From: HIMB11 sp965657135
Lineage (GTDB): Bacteria > Pseudomonadota > Alphaproteobacteria > Rhodobacterales > Rhodobacteraceae
Direction of reading: 5' to 3'
Length of the DNA: 64,000 nucleotides
Assembly: GCA_965657135.1 (NCBI GenBank)
Contig: CBFHNF010000002.1
Span: 99,117 to 163,116, forward strand
The notes beneath the pieces were generated by a model that saw only the letters and a program-made list of their open reading frames with translations, searched no databases and was not told where the DNA came from. Below, piece after piece: positions 24,759 through 33,833 of the stretch (position 1 is the stretch's first letter; the number at the start of each line of letters is the position of its first letter). A program made the translations under genes and the position numbers.

Positions 24759-27700
24759 TCAGTGAAAATCGCGACTGGGAAATAGCTTTTTCGCCTGATC
24801 TCTTGGATGCCATGCATTGCGTGGTTTTGGCGTGGCAGGGCGTGGGGCCTCATCTGCTTTGGGATCGGTGATGCCGATTGCGTCATCGCGTGGATGGCCA
24901 AGTTCTGCAAGTTTTGGTGAAAGGTCTTCGACCTCTTGGGCGATGACATGCACTACGATACCTTCGCGCTGCACATATCCACGCACGCGCAACAATCGCC
25001 CACCAATGACAGCAGTTCTAAAGCGTTCATATATTTTTGGCCAGACAACCACATTACTGACCCCTGTTTCATCTTCAAGTGTTAGAAAAATCACCCCTGA
25101 TGCAGTTCCCGGGCGTTGGCGTGTAATCACCAAACCACAGACATCCACCCGCCCCAATGGAATATGGGCCAGTTCGGCATGGGGTGTTAATCCACTTAGC
25201 AGGGGGCGCATCAATTCGACGGGATGGGCGCGCAAGGACATGCGGATTGACACGTAATCCTCAACCACCTCTTCGCCTAAATTCGTGGTGGGCAGATCGA
25301 CACCTGGTTCATAGATCGCCTCGCCATCCATTGGATCACTCAGTAGTGGCAGAGGTTTATCCGCACGAATGGATTTGATGCGCCACAATGCATCGCGTCG
25401 GTTCAGCCCCATACCGCCAAAGGCATCTGCTTCGGCCAGTCGTTCCAACGCTGCGGGCGCAAGGCCTGCACGCAACCACAGGCTGGGGATATCGTAATAT
25501 CCGTTTGCACGACAGGCGCTAATCCATTCAGCGTCCTCTTGCTTCATACCTTTGATTTGCCGAAACCCCAATCGCAGGGCCAAGTGCCCGTCGCTGCGCC
25601 GTTCTAGGTGGTTGTCCCAGTTTGAATTGTTGACGCAAATGGGACGAATTTCTATGCCATGTTCACGTGCATCGCGCACGATTTGCGCGGGGGCATAAAA
25701 CCCCATAGGCTGTGAATTTAATAATGCACAGGCAAAAACCGCAGGGTGATGACGTTTTAACCAGGCTGAAACATAGGCCAACATGGCAAAGGCTGCTGCA
25801 TGGCTTTCGGGAAACCCGTATTCTCCAAACCCTTCGATCTGTGAAAAACACCGATCTGCAAAATCCTCATCATATCCGCGTTCCAACATGCCGAGCACAA
25901 AACGATCGCGAAAGGTTCCGATGGTGCCCATTTTTCGAAATGTCGCCAGCGATCTGCGCAGGTGGTCGGCCTCTTCTGGGCTAAAGCCTGCGCCAACGAC
26001 GGCAATTTGCATGGCCTGTTCCTGAAACAGGGGCACACCAAATGTTTTGCCCAATACCTCTTGCAAGGCACCTGATGGATATTCAATCGCCTCTTTGCCT
26101 TGGCGGCGATTGATATAGGGATGCACCATGCCCCCCTGAATGGGACCCGGACGCACAATCGCAACCTCGATCACCAAATCATAAAAGGTCTGCGGTTTCA
26201 TACGGGGCAGGAAATTCATTTGCGCCCGACTTTCCACCTGAAACACCCCAATCGCATCAGCGCGACACAGCATGTCATAGGTGTCCTGATCCTCTTGTGG
26301 AATGGTTCCGATGCTCAGGGTCTCTCCTTCGTGTTGCGTGATCAAATCAAAGGATTTGCGGATACAGGTCAGCATACCCAATGACAGAATATCGACCTTT
26401 AATATCCCAAGCGTATCTATATCATCCTTATCCCATTCGATGATTGTACGATCTTCCATCGCTGCATTTTCAATAGGGCACAGATGGTCCAAGCGTCCCT
26501 TGGTAATGATAAATCCGCCAACGTGCTGGCTTAGATGGCGGGGAAAACCGATCAATTCGCCAATCAAACGTAAGGTTTGCATCAAACGTGGATCGTTGGG
26601 GTCTAATCCGACGGCGCGCAAACGCTCTTCTCCGATTTCACCGCGGCTGTAGGATCCCCAAATTTGTCCGCTTAGATTGCTTAGCACATCTTGGGACAGG
26701 CCCATAACTTTGCCCACTTCGCGGATGGCGGCGCGGGTTCTAAAGTGAATTACTGTCGCGCAAAGTCCTGCGCGTTCGCGTCCATATTTTGCATAGATAT
26801 GTTGGATGACTTCTTCACGGCGTTCATGTTCGAAATCAACGTCGATGTCAGGTGGTTCGCCCCGGTATTCTGACATGAACCGTTCAAACACCATTGTGAT
26901 CGTTTCCGGTCCCACATCTGTCACACCCAAGGCATAGCATAAAATGGAATTGGCCGCTGATCCGCGCCCCTGACATAGGATGCCTTGGGATTTTGCGAAT
27001 TGCACGATGTCATGCACTGTTAGGAAATAGGCCGCAAACCCCAACCGTTTGACAAGAGCCAATTCCTTGATCGCAAGGGCGCGCACGTGATCGGTGACAC
27101 CGTTTGGGTATCGCCATTCTAGCCCCGCTTCGCTAAGGCGTTCCAGTCGGCTTTGGGCATCTTCGCCATTGGTGATTTCATCGGGATATTCATAGGATAA
27201 CTCTGACAGGCAAAACGCGCATTTATCGGCAATTTCCTGTGTGCGACGTAGGGCAGCGGGATGATTGCGAAACAGGCGTGCCATATCTTCAGGTGATTTT
27301 AGGCGTCGTTCACTGTTGGGCAGCGCGCGTGTTCCAATGTTGTCAATACGACATCCTTCACGAAGACAGGTTAACACATCCGCCAATTGGCGACGCGATC
27401 CATGATGCATTAGGATATCGCCAACGGCCACCATTGGTGCGGCCGTGGAATGGGCCATGCTCTGGCATTCATTGAAATGCTCTTGGTCAGATCCATCGTA
27501 TCGTGGCGTGGCCCCTAGATAGACATGCCCAGGATAACACCGTGCCATTTCGCGAATATGCGTGCGCGTGCCATGTTCCAAATTATTGGGCAGGGCGATC
27601 AGGATTATGCCCTGTGCCCCTTTTATGAGGTCGCTGTGATAGAGCGTGCAGCTTCCTTTTTGCGTGCGGCGTTTGCCAAGAGTTAACAGTCGTGACAGGC

Positions 27701-28064
27701 CTTCATAGGCTTTGCGATCACGCGGCAGTGCAACCCAGTCCACATCGCTGTCCTCTAGGATCAGGCGTGCACCAATGATCAATTTCGGCAAATGGTCCCC
27801 ATGTAGGGTGATGTCCTGACCTTCGATCTCTTCTCTGCTGCTGGGGTCCACACGTTTGGTTGAGCGGATGGTTATTTCATCCATGTTGCGGCTCAGCTCT
27901 TTTAGGGCGGCATAGGCGCGTACGACACCCGCGAGACTGTTGTGATCTGTAATCGCAATTGCCTTTAAACCTAGATCCGCCGCGCGTGTGATTAATTCTT
28001 CTGGGTGCGAGGCCCCGCGTAAAAAGGTAAAGTTGCTGGTTGTACACAGTTCGCTATAAATCAT
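24759..28064 (-). CDS. dnaE2: Error-prone DNA polymerase DnaE2 (ImuC)
   Basis: 1101 aa C-family polymerase, the catalytic subunit of the ImuA-ImuB-DnaE2 translesion mutasome. It begins with a PHP domain (YSELCTTSNFTFLRGASHPEELI), carries the polymerase core with GRGSAANSILCYALGVT and PDIDVDFEHERREEV (catalytic aspartates), and ends with an OB-fold (VDVCGLVITRQRPGTASGVIFLTLEDE, in segments). The ATG at 28064 overlaps the imuB stop as ATGA. It is SOS-induced through the LexA site in front of imuA. Confidence 0.93.
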   Translation of the reverse strand: MIYSELCTTSNFTFLRGASHPEELITRAADLGLKAIAITDHNSLAGVVRAYAALKELSRNMDEITIRSTKRVDPSSREEIEGQDITLHGDHLPKLIIGARLILEDSDVDWVALPRDRKAYEGLSRLLTLGKRRTQKGSCTLYHSDLIKGAQGIILIALPNNLEHGTRTHIREMARCYPGHVYLGATPRYDGSDQEHFNECQSMAHSTAAPMVAVGDILMHHGSRRQLADVLTCLREGCRIDNIGTRALPNSERRLKSPEDMARLFRNHPAALRRTQEIADKCAFCLSELSYEYPDEITNGEDAQSRLERLSEAGLEWRYPNGVTDHVRALAIKELALVKRLGFAAYFLTVHDIVQFAKSQGILCQGRGSAANSILCYALGVTDVGPETITMVFERFMSEYRGEPPDIDVDFEHERREEVIQHIYAKYGRERAGLCATVIHFRTRAAIREVGKVMGLSQDVLSNLSGQIWGSYSRGEIGEERLRAVGLDPNDPRLMQTLRLIGELIGFPRHLSQHVGGFIITKGRLDHLCPIENAAMEDRTIIEWDKDDIDTLGILKVDILSLGMLTCIRKSFDLITQHEGETLSIGTIPQEDQDTYDMLCRADAIGVFQVESRAQMNFLPRMKPQTFYDLVIEVAIVRPGPIQGGMVHPYINRRQGKEAIEYPSGALQEVLGKTFGVPLFQEQAMQIAVVGAGFSPEEADHLRRSLATFRKMGTIGTFRDRFVLGMLERGYDEDFADRCFSQIEGFGEYGFPESHAAAFAMLAYVSAWLKRHHPAVFACALLNSQPMGFYAPAQIVRDAREHGIEIRPICVNNSNWDNHLERRSDGHLALRLGFRQIKGMKQEDAEWISACRANGYYDIPSLWLRAGLAPAALERLAEADAFGGMGLNRRDALWRIKSIRADKPLPLLSDPMDGEAIYEPGVDLPTTNLGEEVVEDYVSIRMSLRAHPVELMRPLLSGLTPHAELAHIPLGRVDVCGLVITRQRPGTASGVIFLTLEDETGVSNVVVWPKIYERFRTAVIGGRLLRVRGYVQREGIVVHVIAQEVEDLSPKLAELGHPRDDAIGITDPKADEAPRPATPKPRNAWHPRDQAKKLFPSRDFH

Positions 28065-29527
28065 GGAAATTCTCCATGTACGAACCATCCCGGATTTTGT
28101 GGGGTGTAAAACATCCACAAACGGCGTCCCTGTTGTGTTTCTACGCGCCAGTAATCGCGCAAACCGCTACGCCAGTTGTCATCCGGTAGCCACCATTCTG
28201 GAGCAATGCGTTCAGGGCCTGTAGCCCGTGCTATTGCGAGGGACTGACGACGCCAGCGAAACCGTTTCGGTGGTATGCTGCCTGTGGCGGCAATTGCTTC
28301 GGGGGGGAATATGCGAATGGGTCGAGGTACCGGGCTGACCCATGTCCCGATTGGATCACTCCACGCGGCGGCTGCGATTTTAAAGCTGCGCTCCGGTATA
28401 TGGCTGTCTGCAGGCAGAAAACGTTGAATATTTTCCAATCCAATGCGATTGCCTAGACGTGTGATCAGATCATGTAATCCGTCTTGGGGGCGTGTGGTGT
28501 GGTGGGTGATTTGTTCGACGGCTAGATGTTCCACCTGTGTTGCAACCAGCCGCAATTGATCAATACCAAACCCCGCATCCACTGTGCCAACACCCCGTTC
28601 AAAAAGGGGGCGAATACGTTCCGGGTCGCGCAGTGGACGGGCAAGGCGCAATTCTATCTGCTGATCTTGTCCATCAACACGACGACAGATTAATAGCATT
28701 GCGCGTGCGCCCATTTGCTGATCGCGTAATTTATCACACAGCGTTGGCAGCAACCGTTCCAGTGCGGCCATCACATCCGAACTCAGCCCAATGGGTTCGG
28801 GAAAGGTCAAGCGGGTGGCATAAACAGGGGGTTCTGCGTCTGGTGAAATGGTTTCACCGTGATGCCCTAATGCCTGATCCAATCGCATCAATACCGAAGC
28901 GCCAAAGCGTTGTCCCAAAGTTGCGCGAGGCAATTGTGTAAGCTGTCCGATGGTTTTTATACCCAACCGTTGCAATGTGACATCTTCTTGTGGTGCAATG
29001 CGCAATGCTGCGACAGGTAAAGGATCTAGCGCGGATTGTGTGTGCCCGATCGCGGCAATGCCAGGGCGATAATGGGCCAAAGCCCAGGCCGCACCCCGCG
29101 TGTCGGCCAAGCCCCATCTGGCATTCAGGCGGGATTGCGCCAAACGGCGTCCCAGATCATTTAACATAGCTTCTTCGCCGCCAAATAGATGTGCCGAGCC
29201 TGTTATGTCCATCAATAAACCATCCACGCCATCGCGCGCGACCCATGGACAATACCGGCGGGCCCAGCGACTAAGCCCCCCCAAAAAGGCGTCGTCTGCT
29301 TGTGGATGATGGGGTTTGCTGCGCAAACGTGGACAGAGTGCATGGGCATCTGATAGGGACATGCCCCGCTCTAATCCTGCGCTCTGTGCCTCTTGGTTGA
29401 CGCATAATAAACGGTCGGTATTTTTCGCATGTGCGGTCACCGCAAAGGGGTCACTGAGAGGCTGGCGTCGCAGAATGCGATCACTATGCAGCCTGGGGAA
29501 CCACAGAGATATGATGCGTTTCGTCAT
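28061..29527 (-). CDS. imuB: ImuB, inactive Y-family polymerase-like protein
   Basis: 488 aa member of the UmuC/DinP fold that bridges ImuA, DnaE2 and the beta clamp. The N-terminus RIISLWFPRLHSDRILRR is typical. Residues expected for Y-family catalysis appear replaced (for example VDGLLMDITGSAHLFGG keeps only part of the acidic set), consistent with ImuB proteins being catalytically dead. It overlaps imuA by 44 bases and dnaE2 by 4 bases. Confidence 0.88.
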   Translation of the reverse strand: MTKRIISLWFPRLHSDRILRRQPLSDPFAVTAHAKNTDRLLCVNQEAQSAGLERGMSLSDAHALCPRLRSKPHHPQADDAFLGGLSRWARRYCPWVARDGVDGLLMDITGSAHLFGGEEAMLNDLGRRLAQSRLNARWGLADTRGAAWALAHYRPGIAAIGHTQSALDPLPVAALRIAPQEDVTLQRLGIKTIGQLTQLPRATLGQRFGASVLMRLDQALGHHGETISPDAEPPVYATRLTFPEPIGLSSDVMAALERLLPTLCDKLRDQQMGARAMLLICRRVDGQDQQIELRLARPLRDPERIRPLFERGVGTVDAGFGIDQLRLVATQVEHLAVEQITHHTTRPQDGLHDLITRLGNRIGLENIQRFLPADSHIPERSFKIAAAAWSDPIGTWVSPVPRPIRIFPPEAIAATGSIPPKRFRWRRQSLAIARATGPERIAPEWWLPDDNWRSGLRDYWRVETQQGRRLWMFYTPQNPGWFVHGEFP

Positions 29528-30044
29528 TCCAGAGAATATCCCAACTGGCCACAGTGCCAGATTTATTTTTAAGCAAAGACCACTGCATTAAGGTGTCGGT
29601 TTGTTCGGAAAATTTGGGACGAACATCCCAACGGGTTTGGGCGGCATTGCTGCCCATTCCTTGGGGAATAATCATGATCCCTGTGGCGCGCCCTTGGCCT
29701 GCAGCCAATTGTAATCGACGTCCCGCTTTTAGGGTTAGAGGTTTGCTCACCTCTGCAATCACAAAGGGCACAACACCTGAACGCAATGCGTCTTCTGTTG
29801 CGGCAAGCACGTCAGTGGGCGAAGGGCATCGTCCGATCAAAATATGATGTGGATCGCAATAGGGGATCAGACCCATTGGATTAAGGCTTTCGTGCATCCA
29901 ATCTTCGACGAACCAAAATGCAGGCATGCGTGATAATCCAACAGAAATACCCGCAAAAACGGGCGCACTGGGTCCAGTCACCTCATGCGCGCGTCCGCGC
30001 TTTAGCGGGAAAATATCAGAGAATCGCAGTAGCATGAAAAACAT
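29484..30044 (-). CDS. imuA: ImuA, RecA-like mutasome accessory protein
   Basis: 186 aa protein with RecA-fold remnants (VPFVIAEVSKPLTLKAGRRLQLAAG, in pieces) and no Walker A motif, as in ImuA/SulA-like proteins of alphaproteobacteria. It is the first gene of the SOS cassette imuA-imuB-dnaE2. The reading frame extends to a GTG at 30053, but that codon lies inside the LexA box, so I prefer ATG 30044 or ATG 30035. No convincing Shine-Dalgarno precedes any of them, and a leaderless or very short-leader mRNA is possible. Confidence 0.8.
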   Translation of the reverse strand: MFFMLLRFSDIFPLKRGRAHEVTGPSAPVFAGISVGLSRMPAFWFVEDWMHESLNPMGLIPYCDPHHILIGRCPSPTDVLAATEDALRSGVVPFVIAEVSKPLTLKAGRRLQLAAGQGRATGIMIIPQGMGSNAAQTRWDVRPKFSEQTDTLMQWSLLKNKSGTVASWDILWNDETHHISVVPQAA

Positions 30045-30047
30045 TAT

Positions 30048-30062
30048 GTTCACTTTTTGTTC
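30048..30062. promoter_or_regulatory. LexA (SOS) box of imuA-imuB-dnaE2
   Basis: GTTC (30048-30051), 7 bases, GTTC (30059-30062): an exact match to the alphaproteobacterial LexA direct repeat GTTC-N7-GTTC (GAAC-N7-GAAC on the coding strand). It lies 3 bases before the preferred imuA start. LexA repression with SOS induction of the mutasome follows from established knowledge of this cassette. Confidence 0.85.
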
Positions 30063-30077
30063 TCATTACAATTCCCC

Positions 30078-30098
30078 TATCCAAAAGTGTTTTGGATA
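30078..30098. promoter_or_regulatory. 21-base perfect palindrome upstream of the SOS cassette
   Basis: Arms TATCCAAAA (30078-30086) and TTTTGGATA (30090-30098) flank a 3-base centre (GTG). It is only 15 bases beyond the LexA box in the 284-base region before imuA. It could be an operator for a second regulator or a compact hairpin. The rest of 30099-30328 shows no gene. Confidence 0.45.
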
Positions 30099-30328
30099 TA
30101 CATTTGTTAGGGTGAAAAAGTTCGCATCTGAACGATGGTGTTGTGTGCAAAATCGGCGGCATTGTACATGTTGCGTTGTTCTATTTTAGCGGTTGTTGAA
30201 ATGCGTTCAACGCGTCTTGTTTAATTGTTTGATCTGCACCACTTTGATGCGTTCCAGCACGATATAACACCACCAGTAAAACCACGAATGCAGAATAGCT
30301 ACGCAATCATCTATGGTTCGGGAATGAT

Positions 30329-30994
30329 TTAAAACCCAAATCCGTCCTGTTCGATCAGGCTGGGGTCATCGTCACGAATGCCAAAGGGTCGCACGGGGTG
30401 CATTTTCATTTGTCCAGACCATGACAGGCCAAAGTGATCGCGCACTTGGGTATCGGTTGCCTCGTGGCGCAACCATGGCATCAATTCATCGCCCGACAAC
30501 ATCACAGGCATGCGAGGATGCAGGTGTTCCAATTCAGGCAATGCAGGGCGGGTCAGGATCGAACAACTCATTCCGCCCTCGGCCAACGGAGCGTAAAGCC
30601 CTGCGAAAAAGAAAACAGGCAGGTTTGTTTGGGGGCTGATAAACCATGGGATTTTTTGACCCTTCGCCCCAGTCCATTCATAATAACCCGAGGCTGGGAT
30701 CAAACATCGCCCCCGTTCCCATGCGGTGCGAAAGCTGGGTTTTTCGTGTGCCGTTTCGATTTTGGTGTTGAACGTCGTCGCCTTCCAATCAGTGGCGGGA
30801 CCTCGATGCCAATGGGGAACAAACCACCACCGCGCGGCATCTGCGCGTAAAATATCATTGTGCAAATAGGTCATGCTAACCGATTGAGTGGGTTTGATAT
30901 TGTGGCTGATAGTGCCCATGACGCCCTGCAAAATCGACAGCGCATCATGATAGGCTGCCCAATTGCTATCCCCCAATATAAAGCGTCCGCACAT
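30329..30994 (-). CDS. SOS response-associated peptidase (HMCES/YedK family)
   Basis: 221 aa protein that forms a covalent thiazolidine crosslink to abasic sites in single-stranded DNA. The catalytic Cys2 is exposed after Met removal in MCGRFIL; the ASGYYEWTGAKGQKIPWFI block holds the conserved glutamate, and LHPRMPVMLSGDEL contains the active-site histidine region. It sits next to the SOS mutasome but shows no LexA box before its own start. The orientation is the same, 275 bases upstream of imuA. Confidence 0.9.
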   Translation of the reverse strand: MCGRFILGDSNWAAYHDALSILQGVMGTISHNIKPTQSVSMTYLHNDILRADAARWWFVPHWHRGPATDWKATTFNTKIETAHEKPSFRTAWERGRCLIPASGYYEWTGAKGQKIPWFISPQTNLPVFFFAGLYAPLAEGGMSCSILTRPALPELEHLHPRMPVMLSGDELMPWLRHEATDTQVRDHFGLSWSGQMKMHPVRPFGIRDDDPSLIEQDGFGF

Positions 30995-31050
30995 GTTTCC
31001 TCACTTCGATGAAGAGAGTATTCAGCCTGCCACAGCTTCAATCAAGAGGT

Positions 31051-32496
31051 TTAATACGCTAAGCGCAGGATTTCATCCAGATCTACATGCTGTTCCAAAT
31101 GCGCCGCCAATTGATCCAATGTGGTTTCGACATCTTGGCGATAGTTGCCCAATTCGGATTGGATGCCCAATTGCGCCAAAAACGCGGCACGAAAGGCATC
31201 ATTGCTGAACATACCATGCAGATAGCTTCCGATGATGCGCCCGTCTGGGGATGTGGCCCCATCTGCGCGTCCATTAATCATTGCAAAGGGACGTGTGCAA
31301 TCTGTACCGGTGGTTTGGCCGATATGAATTTCATATCCCTGAAATTCCAGATTGGTTGCGCCGTGTTGTGCATTCACTTGGGTCAATACCTTGTTAGGGG
31401 TCATCACAGTTTCACATTGCAACAAACCTAGGCCCGCATCGGACCCCGCAGCCCCCTCGATCCCATCTGGATCTGAGATGGAATGTCCTAAAATTTGATA
31501 ACCGCCGCAGATGCCCAAGACGTGCCCACCGCGCCGAACATGGGCCTGCAAATCAATGTCCCAGCCCTGATCCCGCAAGTATCTTAAATCGCCACGTGTT
31601 GATTTGCTGCCTGGAATAATTACCAAATCTGCATCGCCTGGGATTGCCTGACCCGCTTGCAACATGATGAGCTCCACATTCGGCTCTTGGCCCAAGGGAT
31701 CAAGATCATCGAAATTGGCCATTCGCGACAGGCAAAGGCAGACAATTTTGGCCGATCCTTGTTCGCTGTGGCGCAGGTCCATGGCATCCTCAGCAGGCAG
31801 TTTCCACGCATGGGAAAACCAAGGAACAACCCCCAAACCTGGCCAGCCTGTGGTCGTTTCAATCAGGTCATATCCATCATCAAACAGGCTGGGATCGCCG
31901 CGAAACATATTGATGAGAAACGCGGATATTTTATTGCGATCGGCGGCATCCAGTACGTTTTGCGTGCCAACGATCTGGGCAATGACACCCCCGCGATTGA
32001 TATCGCCACACAGGATCACAGGCACATCTGCCGCTTGTGCAAACCCCATATTAGCAATGTCGCCTTGACGCAGGTTGACTTCGGCGGGGCTTCCCGCACC
32101 TTCGACCAGCACCAAATCGTATTGTGATTTTAGGCGTTCAAAGCTCTCGAGAACAGGTGCCATTAATTTTGGTTTGATGGCGCTGTAGCCACGCGCGGCA
32201 ACGGTTGCGAAACGTTTGCCCTGAACCACGATTTGCGATCCGGTTTCGGTTTCAGGCTTCAACAAAACGGGGTTCATATCTGTGTGAGGCTCTAGCCCCG
32301 CGGCCCATGCTTGTAATGCTTGTGCGCGCCCTATTTCGCCGCCATCAACGGTAACAGCTGCGTTGTTTGACATATTTTGAGGTTTAAACGGTGCCACGCG
32401 CAACCCGCGGTTTTTAAATGCGCGCGCAATGCCCGCAACCAACATGGATTTCCCCACGTTGGATCCCGTTCCCTGAAACATGATGGCACGCGACAT
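31051..32496 (-). CDS. cobQ: Cobyric acid synthase
   Basis: 481 aa enzyme that amidates carboxyls b, d, e and g of adenosylcobyrinic acid a,c-diamide using glutamine and ATP. The N-terminal dethiobiotin-synthetase-like domain has FQGTGSNVGKSMLVAGIARA; the C-terminal triad-type glutaminase domain has the nucleophile in GHVLGICGGYQILG and a late histidine in GSYLHGMF. It follows cobO on the same strand by 11 bases. Confidence 0.93.
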   Translation of the reverse strand: MSRAIMFQGTGSNVGKSMLVAGIARAFKNRGLRVAPFKPQNMSNNAAVTVDGGEIGRAQALQAWAAGLEPHTDMNPVLLKPETETGSQIVVQGKRFATVAARGYSAIKPKLMAPVLESFERLKSQYDLVLVEGAGSPAEVNLRQGDIANMGFAQAADVPVILCGDINRGGVIAQIVGTQNVLDAADRNKISAFLINMFRGDPSLFDDGYDLIETTTGWPGLGVVPWFSHAWKLPAEDAMDLRHSEQGSAKIVCLCLSRMANFDDLDPLGQEPNVELIMLQAGQAIPGDADLVIIPGSKSTRGDLRYLRDQGWDIDLQAHVRRGGHVLGICGGYQILGHSISDPDGIEGAAGSDAGLGLLQCETVMTPNKVLTQVNAQHGATNLEFQGYEIHIGQTTGTDCTRPFAMINGRADGATSPDGRIIGSYLHGMFSNDAFRAAFLAQLGIQSELGNYRQDVETTLDQLAAHLEQHVDLDEILRLAY

Positions 32497-32507
32497 GATA
32501 ATGGCCC

Positions 32508-33134
32508 TTAGTATTCAACACCCAGCTGCGCCTTAATGCCATCGCGGAAGGGGTGTTTGATGAGTTCCATTTCGGTGACCAAATCTGCCGCCTCGATCAT
32601 TTCGGGTTTTGCATTACGACCCGTTAAGCAGACATGTGTCATTTTGGGTTTTTGTTCTAGCAGGAATGTCACGACATCATCAATATCGAGATAATCATTG
32701 CGAAGCGCGATGTTAATTTCATCCAGCAACACAAACTGAATTTTTGGATCAAGGATCAGCGCCTTGGCCTGATCCCATCCCGCTTGCGCCGCCGCGATAT
32801 CGCGTGCTTTATCTTGTGTGTCCCACGTGAAGCCTTCGCCTGAGACGACGAATTTTACCTCATCCGCAAATCTTTCCTCAAGTAATTTACGCTCGCCTGT
32901 CATCCAGCTGCCTTTGATGAACTGCACCACCGCGCAGGGCATTTCATGCGCGATGCAACGCAGAATCATACCAAATCCAGACGAGGATTTACCCTTGCCC
33001 TTACCCGTATGCACCATGATCAGGCCTTTTTCTTCGGTTTTTTCTGCCATGAGGCGGTCACGCGCTGCCTTGATTTTCTTCATTTTTTCGGTGTGGCGCG
33101 CTTGTTCCTCGGCGCTGGGGGGTGTGACTGACAT
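32508..33134 (-). CDS. cobO: Cob(I)yrinic acid a,c-diamide adenosyltransferase
   Basis: 208 aa CobA/CobO-type adenosyltransferase that attaches the 5'-deoxyadenosyl ligand to cobalt. The P-loop GLIMVHTGKGKGKSSSGFGM and FVLLDEINIALRNDYLD are diagnostic. The ATG at 33134 (MSVTPPSAEE) gives the family's length; a longer frame reaches into sequence antisense to the riboswitch and is not used. It heads a cobO-cobQ operon divergent from the large cob operon. Confidence 0.92.
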   Translation of the reverse strand: MSVTPPSAEEQARHTEKMKKIKAARDRLMAEKTEEKGLIMVHTGKGKGKSSSGFGMILRCIAHEMPCAVVQFIKGSWMTGERKLLEERFADEVKFVVSGEGFTWDTQDKARDIAAAQAGWDQAKALILDPKIQFVLLDEINIALRNDYLDIDDVVTFLLEQKPKMTHVCLTGRNAKPEMIEAADLVTEMELIKHPFRDGIKAQLGVEY

Positions 33135-33185
33135 ATTTGGTGTTTCCCACGTTGACTTTTTTAGGGGCGGGTGTGACATAAGCAC

Positions 33186-33363
33186 CTGCTGGTGCCTGTT
33201 ATGTAGGACAGGTGAAAAGGGAATGCGAGAGCACAAACGACTTTGTGTGAGCCGCAGCCGCCCTCGCGACCGTAAACCAAGCGCGTGTCCGCCACTGATC
33301 ATGGATTGGGAAGGCCTCACGCATGGGAATATCCCACTTGGCCAGCCGGGAGACCTGCCAGCC
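33186..33363 (+). ncRNA. Cobalamin (B12) riboswitch
   Basis: The conserved core is read directly: P1 arms GCTGG (33188-33192) and CCAGC (33358-33362), AGGTGAAAAGGGAATGCGAG-like 5' core near 33210-33229, the invariant GCCGCAGCCGCCCTCGCGAC at 33251-33270, CCACTG near 33292, GGAAGGC near 33310 and the B12 box AGCCGGGAGACCTGCC at 33344-33359. It is on the plus strand, about 100 bases before the DUF1636-cobW-cobN operon, which it should shut down when adenosylcobalamin is plentiful. The remaining intergenic bases (33135-33185, 33364-33460) show no gene; no U-tract terminator is evident, so translational control is more likely. Confidence 0.95.
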
Positions 33364-33460
33364 GATATAACCATCCGGGCGAGGTGATCCGGTGACTGGA
33401 GGTTGCAAACCGTGCCATCCTGTCATCGTATTATTATGCCCAACACAAAGGACACGATAC

Positions 33461-33829
33461 GTGACAGAAAACACTGTAGAAATCTTAATCTGCACCAAAT
33501 GCCGTCGCGGGCTACCTGTGGAAGAGGGGGATATCCGCCCCGGTCAGAAGTTATTTGATAACTTGATAACCCATGGTGTCCCAGAAGGCGTATCACTTAA
33601 ATCTGTGGAATGCCTGTCAAATTGTTCAAATGGATGTTCAATGGTTCTGCGCGGCGATGGAAAGTGGACTTACGTGTATGGAAATCTGCATGAAACGTCG
33701 CATTTGGATGCGATTGCCGAAGGGGTGACGCGTTATGCCCAAAGCCAAGATGGGATTGTGCCGTGGCGCGAACGCCCCGAACATTTCCGCAAAAACTGTA
33801 TAGCGCGTATACCGCCGCTAAAGGACTAA
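33461..33829 (+). CDS. DUF1636 metal-binding (thioredoxin-like ferredoxin) protein
   Basis: 122 aa protein with four cysteines arranged as ILICTKCRRG near the N-terminus and VECLSNCSNGCSMV in the middle, the pattern of thioredoxin-like [2Fe-2S] or zinc-binding domains. DUF1636 genes are regularly found in cobalamin clusters just before cobW, but the role is not established. The start is GTG 33461, with AAAGGA about eight bases upstream; the longer frame overlaps the riboswitch region. First gene under the B12 riboswitch. Confidence 0.8.
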   Translation: MTENTVEILICTKCRRGLPVEEGDIRPGQKLFDNLITHGVPEGVSLKSVECLSNCSNGCSMVLRGDGKWTYVYGNLHETSHLDAIAEGVTRYAQSQDGIVPWRERPEHFRKNCIARIPPLKD

Positions 33830-33833
33830 TATT

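Noticed and set aside
28061..29527. ImuB as an active Y-family polymerase
   Set aside because: Context with imuA and dnaE2 and incomplete acidic residues indicate the inactive ImuB type.
33199..33498. 99-codon minus-strand ORF across the B12 riboswitch
   Set aside because: It is the reverse complement of the structured aptamer and has no recognisable protein motif.
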